A stretch of 64,000 nucleotides of DNA, taken from assembly GCA_963730225.1 (NCBI GenBank), contig CAVSQX010000001.1:930001-994000 (forward strand), in the 5' to 3' direction. The position numbers and the translations under genes are program-made. Source of the DNA: CAVSQX01 sp963730225. GTDB lineage: Bacteria; Planctomycetota; Phycisphaerae; Tepidisphaerales; Tepidisphaeraceae. Shown here in pieces: positions 16,240 through 23,471 of the stretch; positions within the stretch are counted from its first letter, which is position 1, and every line of letters starts with the position of its first letter. The notes under the pieces are model-generated. The model was not told where the DNA came from, made no database searches, and was given only the letters and a program-made list of their open reading frames with translations.

Positions 16240-17436
16240 ATGGCTAAGGGCGTATTTGAACGGAAAAAGCCGCACGTGAATGTCGGCACGATCGGTCACA
16301 TCGACCATGGCAAGACCACTTTGACGGCGGCGCTGTCGGCGCGCTCGCAGTCGAAGTTCGGCACGACGGCCAAAGGGTATAAGGATATCGCCAAGGGCGG
16401 AACCGAACGCGACGCCACCAAGACGGTGACGATCTCGGCGGCGCATGTGGAGTACGAGTCGGAAGCGCGGCACTACGCGCACGTGGACTGTCCGGGACAC
16501 GCGGACTACATCAAGAACATGATCACCGGAGCGGCCCAGATGGACGGAGCGATTCTGGTCGTCTCCGCCGCAGACGGGCCGATGCCGCAAACGCGCGAGC
16601 ACATTCTGCTGGCTCGCCAGGTGGGCGTGCCGAAGATCGTGGTCTTCCTGAACAAGGTGGATCTGGTCGACGATGCGGAACTGCTGGACCTGGTGGAGAT
16701 GGAAGTGCGCGAGCTGCTGACCAAGTACGGCTTCCCCGGCGACGATACGCCCATGATTCGCGGTAACGCCAAGGCGGCAATGGATAAACCGGGCGACGCG
16801 GCGGCGACCAAGTGCATCGATGATCTGGTCAAGGCGCTGGATGCCTATGTTCCGATTCCGCAGCGCGAAGTCGACAAGCCGTTCCTGATGCCGATCGAAG
16901 ATGTGTTCAGCATCAAGGGCCGGGGCACGGTGGGTACGGGGCGCATCGAGCGCGGCAAGGCGAAGGTGGGCGATAACGTGGAGATCGTCGGGCTCAAGCC
17001 GAACAAGAGTTCGGTTATCACGGGCATCGAGGCGTTCAACAAGACGCTGGACGAAGGCTTGGCCGGCGAGAACGTCGGCGTGCTCTTGCGAGGCGTGGAA
17101 AAAGAAGAGTTGGAGCGCGGGCAGGTTTTGGCGGCGCCCAAGTCGATTACCCCGCACACGAAGTTCGAGGCGGAGGTTTACGTGCTGACCAAGGAAGAAG
17201 GCGGTCGGCATACGCCATTTTTCACCGGGTATCGCCCGCAGTTTTATTTCCGGACAACGGATGTGACCGGCTCGGCGAAGTTGATGGGCGGCGCGGAAAT
17301 GGTGATGCCGGGTGACAATATCACGATGGAAATTGAATTGATTCAGCCAATTGCGATGGAAGATAAGCTGCGATTTGCCGTGCGCGAAGGCGGCAAGACG
17401 GTGGGATCGGGAGTTGTGACGAAGATATTGGCGTAA
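16240..17436 (+). CDS. tuf: Elongation factor Tu
   Basis: 398-residue GTPase that delivers aminoacyl-tRNA to the ribosome. G1 is GHIDHGKTT (residues 19-27), G3 DCPGHAD, G4 NKVDL, with domain 2 (GRGTVGTGRIERGKAKVGD) and domain 3 (PHTKFEAEVYVLTKEEGGRH) intact. The switch I segment, normally ARGITI, here reads ATKTVTI, keeping the catalytic-site Thr. A good Shine-Dalgarno site (GGAGG) precedes the ATG. It sits between two tRNAs in the tRNA-Thr-tuf-rpmG-tRNA-Trp-secE-nusG cluster and is driven by the consensus promoter at 15911. Confidence 0.98.
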   Translation: MAKGVFERKKPHVNVGTIGHIDHGKTTLTAALSARSQSKFGTTAKGYKDIAKGGTERDATKTVTISAAHVEYESEARHYAHVDCPGHADYIKNMITGAAQMDGAILVVSAADGPMPQTREHILLARQVGVPKIVVFLNKVDLVDDAELLDLVEMEVRELLTKYGFPGDDTPMIRGNAKAAMDKPGDAAATKCIDDLVKALDAYVPIPQREVDKPFLMPIEDVFSIKGRGTVGTGRIERGKAKVGDNVEIVGLKPNKSSVITGIEAFNKTLDEGLAGENVGVLLRGVEKEELERGQVLAAPKSITPHTKFEAEVYVLTKEEGGRHTPFFTGYRPQFYFRTTDVTGSAKLMGGAEMVMPGDNITMEIELIQPIAMEDKLRFAVREGGKTVGSGVVTKILA

Positions 17437-17441
17437 GCACC

Positions 17442-17480
17442 CCCATTTAGGCTGCGGTGAATCACCGGGGGCTAAATGGG
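17442..17480. repeat. GTGAATCAC-centred palindrome, copy at tuf 3' end
   Basis: CCCATTTAG on the left pairs with CTAAATGGG on the right around GGTGAATCACC. The left arm is slightly decayed (GGCTGCGG instead of CCCCCGG). It begins 6 nt after the tuf stop and may act as a processing or termination hairpin between tuf and rpmG. Confidence 0.7.
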
Positions 17481-17524
17481 ACCGACGCCCGATCGAAAGC
17501 GGGTCGTCATTTCGGAGATTTCAG

Positions 17525-17689
17525 ATGGCCAAGGAAAATCGCGAATCGGTGTGGCTTCAGTGCACGGAAACCGGCGATCTGAACTATCGGACCGAAATCA
17601 AAGTGGCCGGCGGCGTGCAGAAAGTGGAAGTCAAGAAGTATTCCCCTCGCCTTCGCCGACATACGTTGCATAAGGTGAAACGGAAGTGA
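17525..17689 (+). CDS. rpmG: Ribosomal protein bL33
   Basis: 54 residues, start MAKENRESVWLQCTETGDLN. The family core KKYSPRLRRHTLHKVKRK fills the C-terminus. Zinc-binding bL33 proteins have two CxxC pairs; here only one Cys remains (CTET) and the second pair is absent, so this is a zinc-free form derived from the C+ type. Part of the large-subunit E-site region. Its place between tuf and tRNA-Trp/secE is the usual bacterial order. Confidence 0.93.
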   Translation: MAKENRESVWLQCTETGDLNYRTEIKVAGGVQKVEVKKYSPRLRRHTLHKVKRK

Positions 17690-17690
17690 T

Positions 17691-17775
17691 ATTGCCGATT
17701 GCCGATTGCCAATTGCCGATTGAAAGACAAAGTGCCGCATTTCAATCGGCAATTGGCAATCGGCAATTGGAAATT
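17691..17775. repeat. Heptamer-repeat hairpin B (ATTGCCG type)
   Basis: Left arm: ATTGCCG, ATTGCCG, ATTGCCA, ATTGCCG, ATTGAAA. A 15-nt loop follows, then the right arm GGCAATT, GGCAATC, GGCAATT in inverse order. Near-perfect pairing over about 30 bp. Located between rpmG and tRNA-Trp, starting directly after the rpmG stop. The same heptamer recurs at 31022. Confidence 0.9.
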
Positions 17776-17780
17776 CAGCT

Positions 17781-17853
17781 ACGCCAGTAGCTCAATTGGC
17801 AGAGCAGCCGTCTCCAAAGCGGCAGGTTGGGGGTTCGATTCCCTCCTGGCGTG
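17781..17853 (+). tRNA. tRNA-Trp (CCA)
   Basis: Acceptor ACGCCAG pairs with CTGGCGT. Anticodon stem GCCGT/GCGGC with loop CTCCAAA gives anticodon CCA. T arm GGGGG-TTCGATT-CCCTC. No encoded 3' CCA. It precedes secE, the usual bacterial position. Confidence 0.95.
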
Positions 17854-17893
17854 TTGCCGGCGGGCTGGCCGGGGAATAGATGGGATTTGCATA

Positions 17894-18427
17894 ATGTCGT
17901 CGGCCCAAGAAGAGAAAGAAATGGCAAGCAACCTGGTGGCGTCAGCGGCCGAAGAGCCCGACGAAGACGAAAAGGTTTCGTCCGCGCCGCCGCCGCCGAT
18001 GCAGCGCCCGTCGGAGCCTGGGTTCTTCACGATTTACAAAAAAGGACAGGGAAAGTGGACTCGGCTGGGTACGGTTTTCGCCGCGGTTCTGCTGGGGGCG
18101 CTGACGGTATTCAACCTCTACACCGATTACCTTCCGCCGTACGTCCACAGCCAAAAGGGTCTGCTGGGCATTTGCGCGGGATTCTCGATCGCGTTCGCCG
18201 TGCTGGTGTACTGGATCGTCAATAAGCCGACGAACGTCGATTTTCTCATCGCCACCGACAGCGAGATGAAGAAGGTGAACTGGACCACTCAGGGCGAATT
18301 GATGGGATCGACCCGGGTGGTGATTATCTTCCTGGCGTGCATCGCGGTGTTTCTGTTCCTGGTGGACATCGTGTTCGCCGAGACTTTCTATCTCGTGAAA
18401 GTGCTTAAGAGCAGCCCGTTTCAATGA
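17894..18427 (+). CDS. secE: Preprotein translocase subunit SecE
   Basis: About 177 residues from the ATG at 17894 (MSSAQEEKEMASNL), longer than the minimal SecE. An acidic N-terminal tail with a proline run precedes two extra hydrophobic segments (LGTVFAAVLLGALTVFNLY and LLGICAGFSIAFAVLVYWIV). The conserved SecE amphipathic helix (DSEMKKVNWTTQGELMGST) and final transmembrane helix (VVIIFLACIAVFLFLVDIVF) follow. The extended three-helix form resembles that of some Gram-negative bacteria. nusG follows after a repeat hairpin. Confidence 0.93.
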   Translation: MSSAQEEKEMASNLVASAAEEPDEDEKVSSAPPPPMQRPSEPGFFTIYKKGQGKWTRLGTVFAAVLLGALTVFNLYTDYLPPYVHSQKGLLGICAGFSIAFAVLVYWIVNKPTNVDFLIATDSEMKKVNWTTQGELMGSTRVVIIFLACIAVFLFLVDIVFAETFYLVKVLKSSPFQ

Positions 18428-18432
18428 AGGAG

Positions 18433-18502
18433 AGTTGCCCGTTGTCAGTTGGCAGTTGCCAGAGTTGAGATTCTGGCAACTGCCAACTGGCAACTGCCAA
18501 CT
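18433..18502. repeat. Heptamer-repeat hairpin C (AGTTGCC type) between secE and nusG
   Basis: Left arm: AGTTGCC, CGTTGTC, AGTTGGC, AGTTGCC. Right arm: GGCAACT, GCCAACT, GGCAACT, GCCAACT. A loop of about 14 nt separates them. It fills almost the entire gap from 6 nt after the secE stop to 7 nt before the nusG ATG. Confidence 0.9.
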
Positions 18503-18509
18503 AATTCAA

Positions 18510-19052
18510 ATGCAATTTTTCGTTCTGCGAGTCGCCAGCAACAAGGAAGACCGGGTGCGCGAAGCCCTGGTTCGCAAAGTGAAGATCGAAGGGCTGGAGA
18601 CGCAGGTGGGGCGGATTCTGGTTCCGATTGAGCGCGTGCGTTCGATGAAGGGCGGGGTGAAAAAGGAGAGCGATCGCAAGCTGTATCCCGGCTACGTCTT
18701 TGTCGAGCTGGAGCTGGACAAGAACGGAATGATTCCGGAAAAAGTCTGGTTCATGATTAAGGAGACCGAAGGGGTCGGCGATTTCATCGGCTCCAACGGC
18801 AAGCCGACAGCGATGAGCCCCAAGGACCAGTCGAAAATGCTCGAAGAAGCCGAGCGGCCCGAGGGGGAGGTTTCAGTCAAGGCGGAATTCAAGAAAGGGG
18901 ACCGGGTGAAGGTTACCAACGGGGCCTTCATGAACTTCGAGGGAGATGTGGATGAGATCATTCCGGACAAGGGAATGGTGCGGATCATTACGACCATCTT
19001 CGGCCGGCCGACGCCGCTGGAGCTGGAGTATTGGCAGATCGAAAAGATGTGA
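18510..19052 (+). CDS. nusG: Transcription termination/antitermination factor NusG
   Basis: 180 residues. The NGN domain starts MQFFVLRVASNKEDRVREAL and includes RKLYPGYVFVELELD; the KOW motif is GDRVKVTNGAFMNFEGDVDE. NusG links RNA polymerase with the ribosome or Rho. The ATG at 18510 is preceded directly by the hairpin right arm and TAATTCAA, with no Shine-Dalgarno sequence, so translation may be coupled to secE or otherwise unusual. In most bacteria rplK-rplA follow; here a glycosyltransferase does. Confidence 0.95.
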   Translation: MQFFVLRVASNKEDRVREALVRKVKIEGLETQVGRILVPIERVRSMKGGVKKESDRKLYPGYVFVELELDKNGMIPEKVWFMIKETEGVGDFIGSNGKPTAMSPKDQSKMLEEAERPEGEVSVKAEFKKGDRVKVTNGAFMNFEGDVDEIIPDKGMVRIITTIFGRPTPLELEYWQIEKM

Positions 19053-19064
19053 GGGGCAGTGAAC

Positions 19065-19164
19065 CCCAATGACCAAATCCCAATGAAATTCCAATGACCA
19101 AATCCCAATTGGACATTGGTCATTGAATTTTGGAATTTCATTGGGATTTGGTCATTGGGATTTT
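19065..19164. repeat. Heptamer-repeat hairpin D (CCCAATGACCAAAT type)
   Basis: The left half is built from CCCAATG, ACCAAAT, CCCAATG and the like, and the right half from CATTGGG, ATTTGGT, CATTGGG in inverse order, meeting in the middle. The potential stem is about 45 bp, the longest in the window. It begins 12 nt after the nusG stop and ends just before the next gene's ATG (19167). Confidence 0.9.
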
Positions 19165-19166
19165 TC

Positions 19167-20474
19167 ATGCGCGTCCTTCTCCTGGCCAACGACTGCAACC
19201 CCGATTGGCCCTCACTACCGATCGTGGGATACAACGCCTGCCGGGGCATCGCTGAATATGTCGAGGTCGTCGTGGCCACACACGTTCGCAACCAGGCCAG
19301 CATCGATCGGGTTGGGGTCGGCAAAGCGGAGGTGGTTTATCTCGACAACGAGTATATCGCCGCGCCAATGTACCGCACCGGCACGTGGCTTCGCGGCGGA
19401 AGGTCGGTGGGATGGACCACCAACATCGCCATGCAATATCTGCCGTATCTGGCCTTCGAGTGGGAGGCATGGCGGAAATTCAAAGAGCAGATCCTCGGCG
19501 GGCAATTCGACCTCGTGCATCGGGTGACGCCGATGTCGCCGACGCTGCCAAGTCCGATGGCCAAGTGGCTGGCGAAGACCAAAACGCCGTTTGTGCTGGG
19601 GCCGTTGAACGGGGGCTTGCGCTGGCCCATTGAGTTCACAGCTGCGCTGAAGCGCGAAAAGGAACGGCTGACGTACCTGCGTCAGGCGCATCGGCTGCTG
19701 CCGTACACGAAATCAACGTTTGCCAAATCGGCGGCGGTGCTGGCGGCGTTCCAGCACACGATTGACGCTCTGCCGGAGTCGGTGTTGGGGCGTGTTATCG
19801 ACTTTCCGGAAGTGGGGATCGATCCGGAGATCTTCGCCGCCCCGCCGCCGCGGCCGGCCAAAGAACGAACGACGTTTCTCTTCGCCGGGCGGCTGGTGCC
19901 GTACAAATGTGCCGACATCGCACTGCTGGCGTTGGTACGCAATCCCGAACTTCGCAAGCACAAGCTGATCGTCGCCGGTGATGGACCGGAAGAGGACCAC
20001 CTGAGGCAGATCGTTGGGGAAAATCAGCTCGAATCGTGCGTGGAAATGGTTGGCCGACGAACGCAGGCCGAAATCGCCCAGTTGATGCGCGAGGCGGATG
20101 TGTTTGTTTTTCCGTCGATTCGTGAATTGGGCGCGGGCGTGGTCGTGGAAGCGATGGCATGCGGCATGGCGTGCATCGTGGTGGATTACGGCGGCCCGGG
20201 CGGGCTGATTCATGCGGGCAGCGGGGTGAAGGTGCAATTGGGGGACAGGGAATATCTGATCGGACGGTTCGCCAACGAGATGGCCGCGCTGGCGGCGGAT
20301 CCGGCGCGGCGAAGGGCGCTGGGCGCGGCGGCGCGGCTGGACGCGTCGGAGATTTATCAGTGGGACGCCAAGGGGCGCAAGACGGTTGACGTGTATGAAT
20401 GGGTGCTGGGGAAGCGCCCCGCCAAGCCGGACTTTTACGCACCCGGAACGGAAAGGATGAAGGTTGAAGGATGA
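19167..20474 (+). CDS. Glycosyltransferase family 4 (GT-B)
   Basis: 435 residues from the ATG at 19167. Upstream in-frame codons lie inside the repeat hairpin and are excluded. GT-B fold: FLFAGRLVPYKCADIALLAL is the nucleotide-sugar domain entry, VAGDGPEEDHLRQIV follows, and the donor-site E-x7-E motif is FPSIRELGAGVVVEAMACGM. GPLNGGLRWP is also typical. It probably builds cell-surface polysaccharide. The last residues (RMKVEG) are encoded inside hairpin E, so the repeat has been recruited into the C-terminus. Confidence 0.85.
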   Translation: MRVLLLANDCNPDWPSLPIVGYNACRGIAEYVEVVVATHVRNQASIDRVGVGKAEVVYLDNEYIAAPMYRTGTWLRGGRSVGWTTNIAMQYLPYLAFEWEAWRKFKEQILGGQFDLVHRVTPMSPTLPSPMAKWLAKTKTPFVLGPLNGGLRWPIEFTAALKREKERLTYLRQAHRLLPYTKSTFAKSAAVLAAFQHTIDALPESVLGRVIDFPEVGIDPEIFAAPPPRPAKERTTFLFAGRLVPYKCADIALLALVRNPELRKHKLIVAGDGPEEDHLRQIVGENQLESCVEMVGRRTQAEIAQLMREADVFVFPSIRELGAGVVVEAMACGMACIVVDYGGPGGLIHAGSGVKVQLGDREYLIGRFANEMAALAADPARRRALGAAARLDASEIYQWDAKGRKTVDVYEWVLGKRPAKPDFYAPGTERMKVEG

Positions 20475-20521
20475 AGGATGAATGTGGCCGATTCATCCTT
20501 CATCCTTCATCGTTCATCCTT
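20453..20521. repeat. Heptamer-repeat hairpin E (AAGGATG type)
   Basis: Left arm AAGGATG, AAGGTTG, AAGGATG, AAGGATG. Right arm CATCCTT, CATCCTT, CATCGTT, CATCCTT. Loop of about 13 nt. The left arm covers the glycosyltransferase stop codon (20472-20474). Confidence 0.9.
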
Positions 20522-20532
20522 GCTTACCGCGA

Positions 20533-20562
20533 TTGCCCAATCCGGTTTCGCCACGCTACAAT
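20533..20562 (+). promoter_or_regulatory. Candidate promoter of the acetyltransferase pair
   Basis: TTGCCC (20533-20538), 18-nt spacer, TACAAT (20557-20562), 33 nt before the GTG start at 20596. Confidence 0.4.
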
Positions 20563-20595
20563 GGGTTCGCGCTTCAAACTGTAATCGGAGAATCC

Positions 20596-21045
20596 GTGGC
20601 CCAGGCCGACATCATCATCGCCGACGAAAAACTTCTGCCCAAAGCCGTCGATCTGTACAACAGCGTCTTTCGCCCCAAGCGCGAAGTGGATTTCTTCAAG
20701 CGGCGATTCATGGGGCGATACAACACGCTGACGCTGCTGGCCCGGATGGATGACAAACCGGTCGGATTCTGGATCGGTTTCGAACTAAAGCCCGGCATGT
20801 TTTACCATTGGCTGGGGGCGGTGGTGCCTGATCTGCGGCGTCACGGCGTCGGGCGCCAGTTGCAGGAGGCCCAGCAGGCGTGGGGCAAGGATCACGGCTA
20901 CGAATACATCCGCTGTGAGTGCATGAACCATCAGCGCGAGTTCATCCATTTCGCCATCGCGATGGGTTACGACATCGTGGGCATTCGCTGGGATTCGACG
21001 CACGCGGACAACCTGGTCGTCTTTGAAAAGAACCTGATCGATTAG
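20596..21045 (+). CDS. GNAT-family N-acetyltransferase
   Basis: 149 residues from GTG at 20596; the ORF extends upstream into the repeat hairpin, which is unlikely to be coding. Acetyl-CoA-binding motif A: WLGAVVPDLRRHGVGRQLQE, with the R/Q-x-x-G-x-G core RRHGVG. It ends with the typical ECMNHQREFIHFAIAMGYDI. The substrate is unknown. It is 4 nt upstream of a second GNAT gene. Confidence 0.75.
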   Translation: MAQADIIIADEKLLPKAVDLYNSVFRPKREVDFFKRRFMGRYNTLTLLARMDDKPVGFWIGFELKPGMFYHWLGAVVPDLRRHGVGRQLQEAQQAWGKDHGYEYIRCECMNHQREFIHFAIAMGYDIVGIRWDSTHADNLVVFEKNLID

Positions 21046-21049
21046 CCCC

Positions 21050-21682
21050 ATGGGCGTTGCCGCCGAGATTGCGCTGGCCACAGCGGCGGATTATCCGCTG
21101 TTGCAGACGGTGCGCGATGCGGTCTTTTCGGAATGGGGCCACGTTTCGCGCAGGTCGATCGCCCAGGGGCTGGGCGAACGGCAGGATGTTCTGGCCCTGC
21201 TGGCCCGGGCGCAGAACACGGTGGTGGGATTCGCCATTGGTTTTCGCCGCGGTCCCGAAGCGTTTTACCTGAACTATCTGGCGTTGCTTGCGCCCTTTCG
21301 CGGCGGCGGCGTGGGGCGGGAGATGATGCGGCGACAGGAAGATTTCGCACGAGCCCGGAAATACCGGCAGATGGAGTTCAACACCTTCAATCATTTTCCA
21401 CGAATGCTTCGGCTGGGGCTTTCGCTGGGATACACGCCGATCGGCGTCGAGCAGCATGACGGAACCAGCGGCGATCTGGCGATTCGATTCGGTAAATCGC
21501 TGCTGGCCGAAAGTCCTCCACCCGCCCCGCCGGCTCCGCAGGCGGCTGAAACATCCATGCAGGTTTGGTGCGACGACGCCACCGCCATTCGCCGACGGCT
21601 CGACGAGGGATGTTTGATTCTTGGTATGATTCGCAATTTGGAAAATGGACGCTTGTTCCTTCAGATGTCGCCGCCGCGATGA
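21050..21682 (+). CDS. GNAT-family N-acetyltransferase
   Basis: 210 residues. Motif A: YLNYLALLAPFRGGGVGREM (pyrophosphate-binding FRGGGVG). NTFNHFPRMLRLGLSLGYTP is the usual C-terminal GNAT block. A proline-rich linker (PPPAPPAPQ) leads to a short extra C-terminal segment ending LFLQMSPPR. The stop overlaps the folP start (ATGA at 21679), so the two acetyltransferases and folP are probably one transcript. Confidence 0.75.
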   Translation: MGVAAEIALATAADYPLLQTVRDAVFSEWGHVSRRSIAQGLGERQDVLALLARAQNTVVGFAIGFRRGPEAFYLNYLALLAPFRGGGVGREMMRRQEDFARARKYRQMEFNTFNHFPRMLRLGLSLGYTPIGVEQHDGTSGDLAIRFGKSLLAESPPPAPPAPQAAETSMQVWCDDATAIRRRLDEGCLILGMIRNLENGRLFLQMSPPR

Positions 21683-22557
21683 CACCACAGCAGTTTGATA
21701 CCTGGCTGAAGAATTCGGCTCGTCCACCGCTGTTGATGGGCGTGCTGAATGTCACGCCCGATAGTTTCAGCGACGGCGGTCGATTTCTCGAAGTTTCGGC
21801 GGCGTTGGATCACGCCCTGCGGATGGTCGCAGAAGGAGCGGAGCTGATTGACGTCGGCGGAGAATCGACTCGGCCCGGCTCGTCGCCCACGTTGGAAGCG
21901 GAGCAGATTCGACGGGTGGTTCCAGTGATCCGGGCTGTCCGAAAGGCTTCGCCGGTCACGCTTTCCATCGATACGACGTTGGCGGCGGTGGCCCGGGCGG
22001 CACTGGACGCTGGCGCGAATCTGATCAACGACACTTCCGCCGGCCGAGGCGATTTGGCGCTGCTTCCGCTGGCCGCCGACCGTCGCTGCCCGGTGATTCT
22101 TATGCACGCTCTGGGATCGCCGGCGACGATGCAGAATAATCCGATTTATCGGGACGTGACGGCCGAGGTGGTGGAATTTCTTGTGCAAAGGATCGCCTTC
22201 GCTCAAAGCCGGGGCGTCGATGCGGCCGATCTTTTGATAGACCCCGGCATCGGCTTCGGTAAAACTGCGGAGCATAATGTGCGATTGCTGGCCAACCTGC
22301 CTCGGCTGGCTGCGATCGGTCGGCCGGTGGTGGTGGGCGTGAGCCGAAAGAGTTTCATCGGGAAAATCACCGGTGAAAACGAGCCGCGGCTTTTCGGCAC
22401 GGCGGCGGCGGTCGCTTGGAGCGCGATGCAGAAGGTCGCCATTTTGCGCGTGCACGATATCGGTCCGATGTCGGCGGTGCTGCGGATGATCCAGGCGGTC
22501 GCGGCGCCCGATGGATCGCCGCTTGACGTTGGCCTGGGCCGCCCGTCGAGGCTATAG
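21679..22557 (+). CDS. folP: Dihydropteroate synthase
   Basis: 292 residues. Condenses p-aminobenzoate with dihydropterin pyrophosphate in folate synthesis. Signature 1 is LLMGVLNVTPDSFSDGG, signature 2 ELIDVGGESTRPGS, and the TIM-barrel continues with LINDTSAG, VILMHALGSP (usually MHxxGxP), DPGIGFGKT and VVVGVSRKSF. The start (MTPQQFDTWLKN) overlaps the preceding stop. cdaA follows, an order seen in other planctomycetes and parallel to the Firmicutes link of cdaA with cell-wall genes. Confidence 0.95.
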   Translation: MTPQQFDTWLKNSARPPLLMGVLNVTPDSFSDGGRFLEVSAALDHALRMVAEGAELIDVGGESTRPGSSPTLEAEQIRRVVPVIRAVRKASPVTLSIDTTLAAVARAALDAGANLINDTSAGRGDLALLPLAADRRCPVILMHALGSPATMQNNPIYRDVTAEVVEFLVQRIAFAQSRGVDAADLLIDPGIGFGKTAEHNVRLLANLPRLAAIGRPVVVGVSRKSFIGKITGENEPRLFGTAAAVAWSAMQKVAILRVHDIGPMSAVLRMIQAVAAPDGSPLDVGLGRPSRL

Positions 22558-22595
22558 TTTGGCATCGGCGGCATCGCATCCCGCGGGATTTTCAC

Positions 22596-23468
22596 ATGAG
22601 CGATCTCCCCAACAGCGGCGGCTTTCCGAACATCAGCAACTTTTTCACCGCGCTTCAGAGTTATTCCAAATGGGTTGTCGCCGTCGAGCTGCTGCTGATC
22701 GGCGTCGTGGTTTACTTCGTGATCGATTTTCTGCGCGGCACCCGCGGCGCGCGACTGCTGCGCGGAATCGGCATGATGCTCATCGGGCTCTTCCTGGTGG
22801 TCAAAGTCGGCGCAACCGAGTTCGATTTGAAGGAAATCGACTTTCTCTACACCAAGTTTCTCACGTTCGCTTTTTTTGCGGTGATTGTCGTCTTCCAGCC
22901 GGAACTGCGCCGCGCCCTGCTGCGGCTGGGAGAGACCCGGCTGTTTCGGGCCTGGTCCGACCAGCTTCAGGAAGAGATCGGGGCGCTGGTGGAAATGGCG
23001 GTGTTTCTGTCGCGCCGAAAAATTGGAGGGCTGGTGGCCATCGAGCGCGACATCGGTTTGGGCGGAATCGCGGAAAGCGGCACCCGCATCAACTCGGACA
23101 TCAGTGCCGCCCTGCTCAACACGATTTTCTGGCCTAATTCGCCGCTGCACGACCTGGGAGTGGTGATCAGCCAGGGGAGGGTTATGTACGCCGGAGTGCA
23201 ATTCCCCCTGGCCGAGAGCGATGAGTTGGAAGAGAAGGAACTGGGGAGTCGACATCGGGCGGCGGTCGGCATGAGCCAGGAGAGCGATGCGGTGGTGCTG
23301 GTCGTCTCCGAAGAAACCGGCGACATCAGCATTGCCGAGCACGGCCGGTTGATCCGCAAACTCACGCCTGAAGGGCTGGAGGGTCTTCTCCGCGAATTGC
23401 TGGGGGGCCGCGATCAGACGGGCGAATCGGACCGCCCCACCGGTTCGGCGGAGACCCAACCCAGTTGA
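22596..23468 (+). CDS. cdaA: Diadenylate cyclase CdaA-like
   Basis: 290 residues. Makes cyclic di-AMP from two ATP. The N-terminus carries three hydrophobic helices (residues about 27-45, 55-70, 88-107, e.g. VVAVELLLIGVVVYFVIDF), then the DAC domain. FQPELRRALLRLG and RRKIGGLVAIER are typical. The RHR motif is present (SRHRAAVG), as is VSEETGDISIAEHG. The DGA motif, normally LHDGAVI, reads LHDLGVVI: the Asp stays but Gly-Ala is changed. The C-terminal tail is low-complexity. cdaR-like gene follows 3 nt later. Confidence 0.9.
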   Translation: MSDLPNSGGFPNISNFFTALQSYSKWVVAVELLLIGVVVYFVIDFLRGTRGARLLRGIGMMLIGLFLVVKVGATEFDLKEIDFLYTKFLTFAFFAVIVVFQPELRRALLRLGETRLFRAWSDQLQEEIGALVEMAVFLSRRKIGGLVAIERDIGLGGIAESGTRINSDISAALLNTIFWPNSPLHDLGVVISQGRVMYAGVQFPLAESDELEEKELGSRHRAAVGMSQESDAVVLVVSEETGDISIAEHGRLIRKLTPEGLEGLLRELLGGRDQTGESDRPTGSAETQPS

Positions 23469-23471
23469 GCC

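Noticed and set aside
17476..17673. Plus-strand frame overlapping rpmG
   Set aside because: rpmG in the neighbouring frame is a clear ribosomal protein.
16146..20521. CRISPR array at the tandem repeats
   Set aside because: Units are 7 bp, directly adjacent and inverted in a second arm. There are no unique spacers of constant length and no cas genes.
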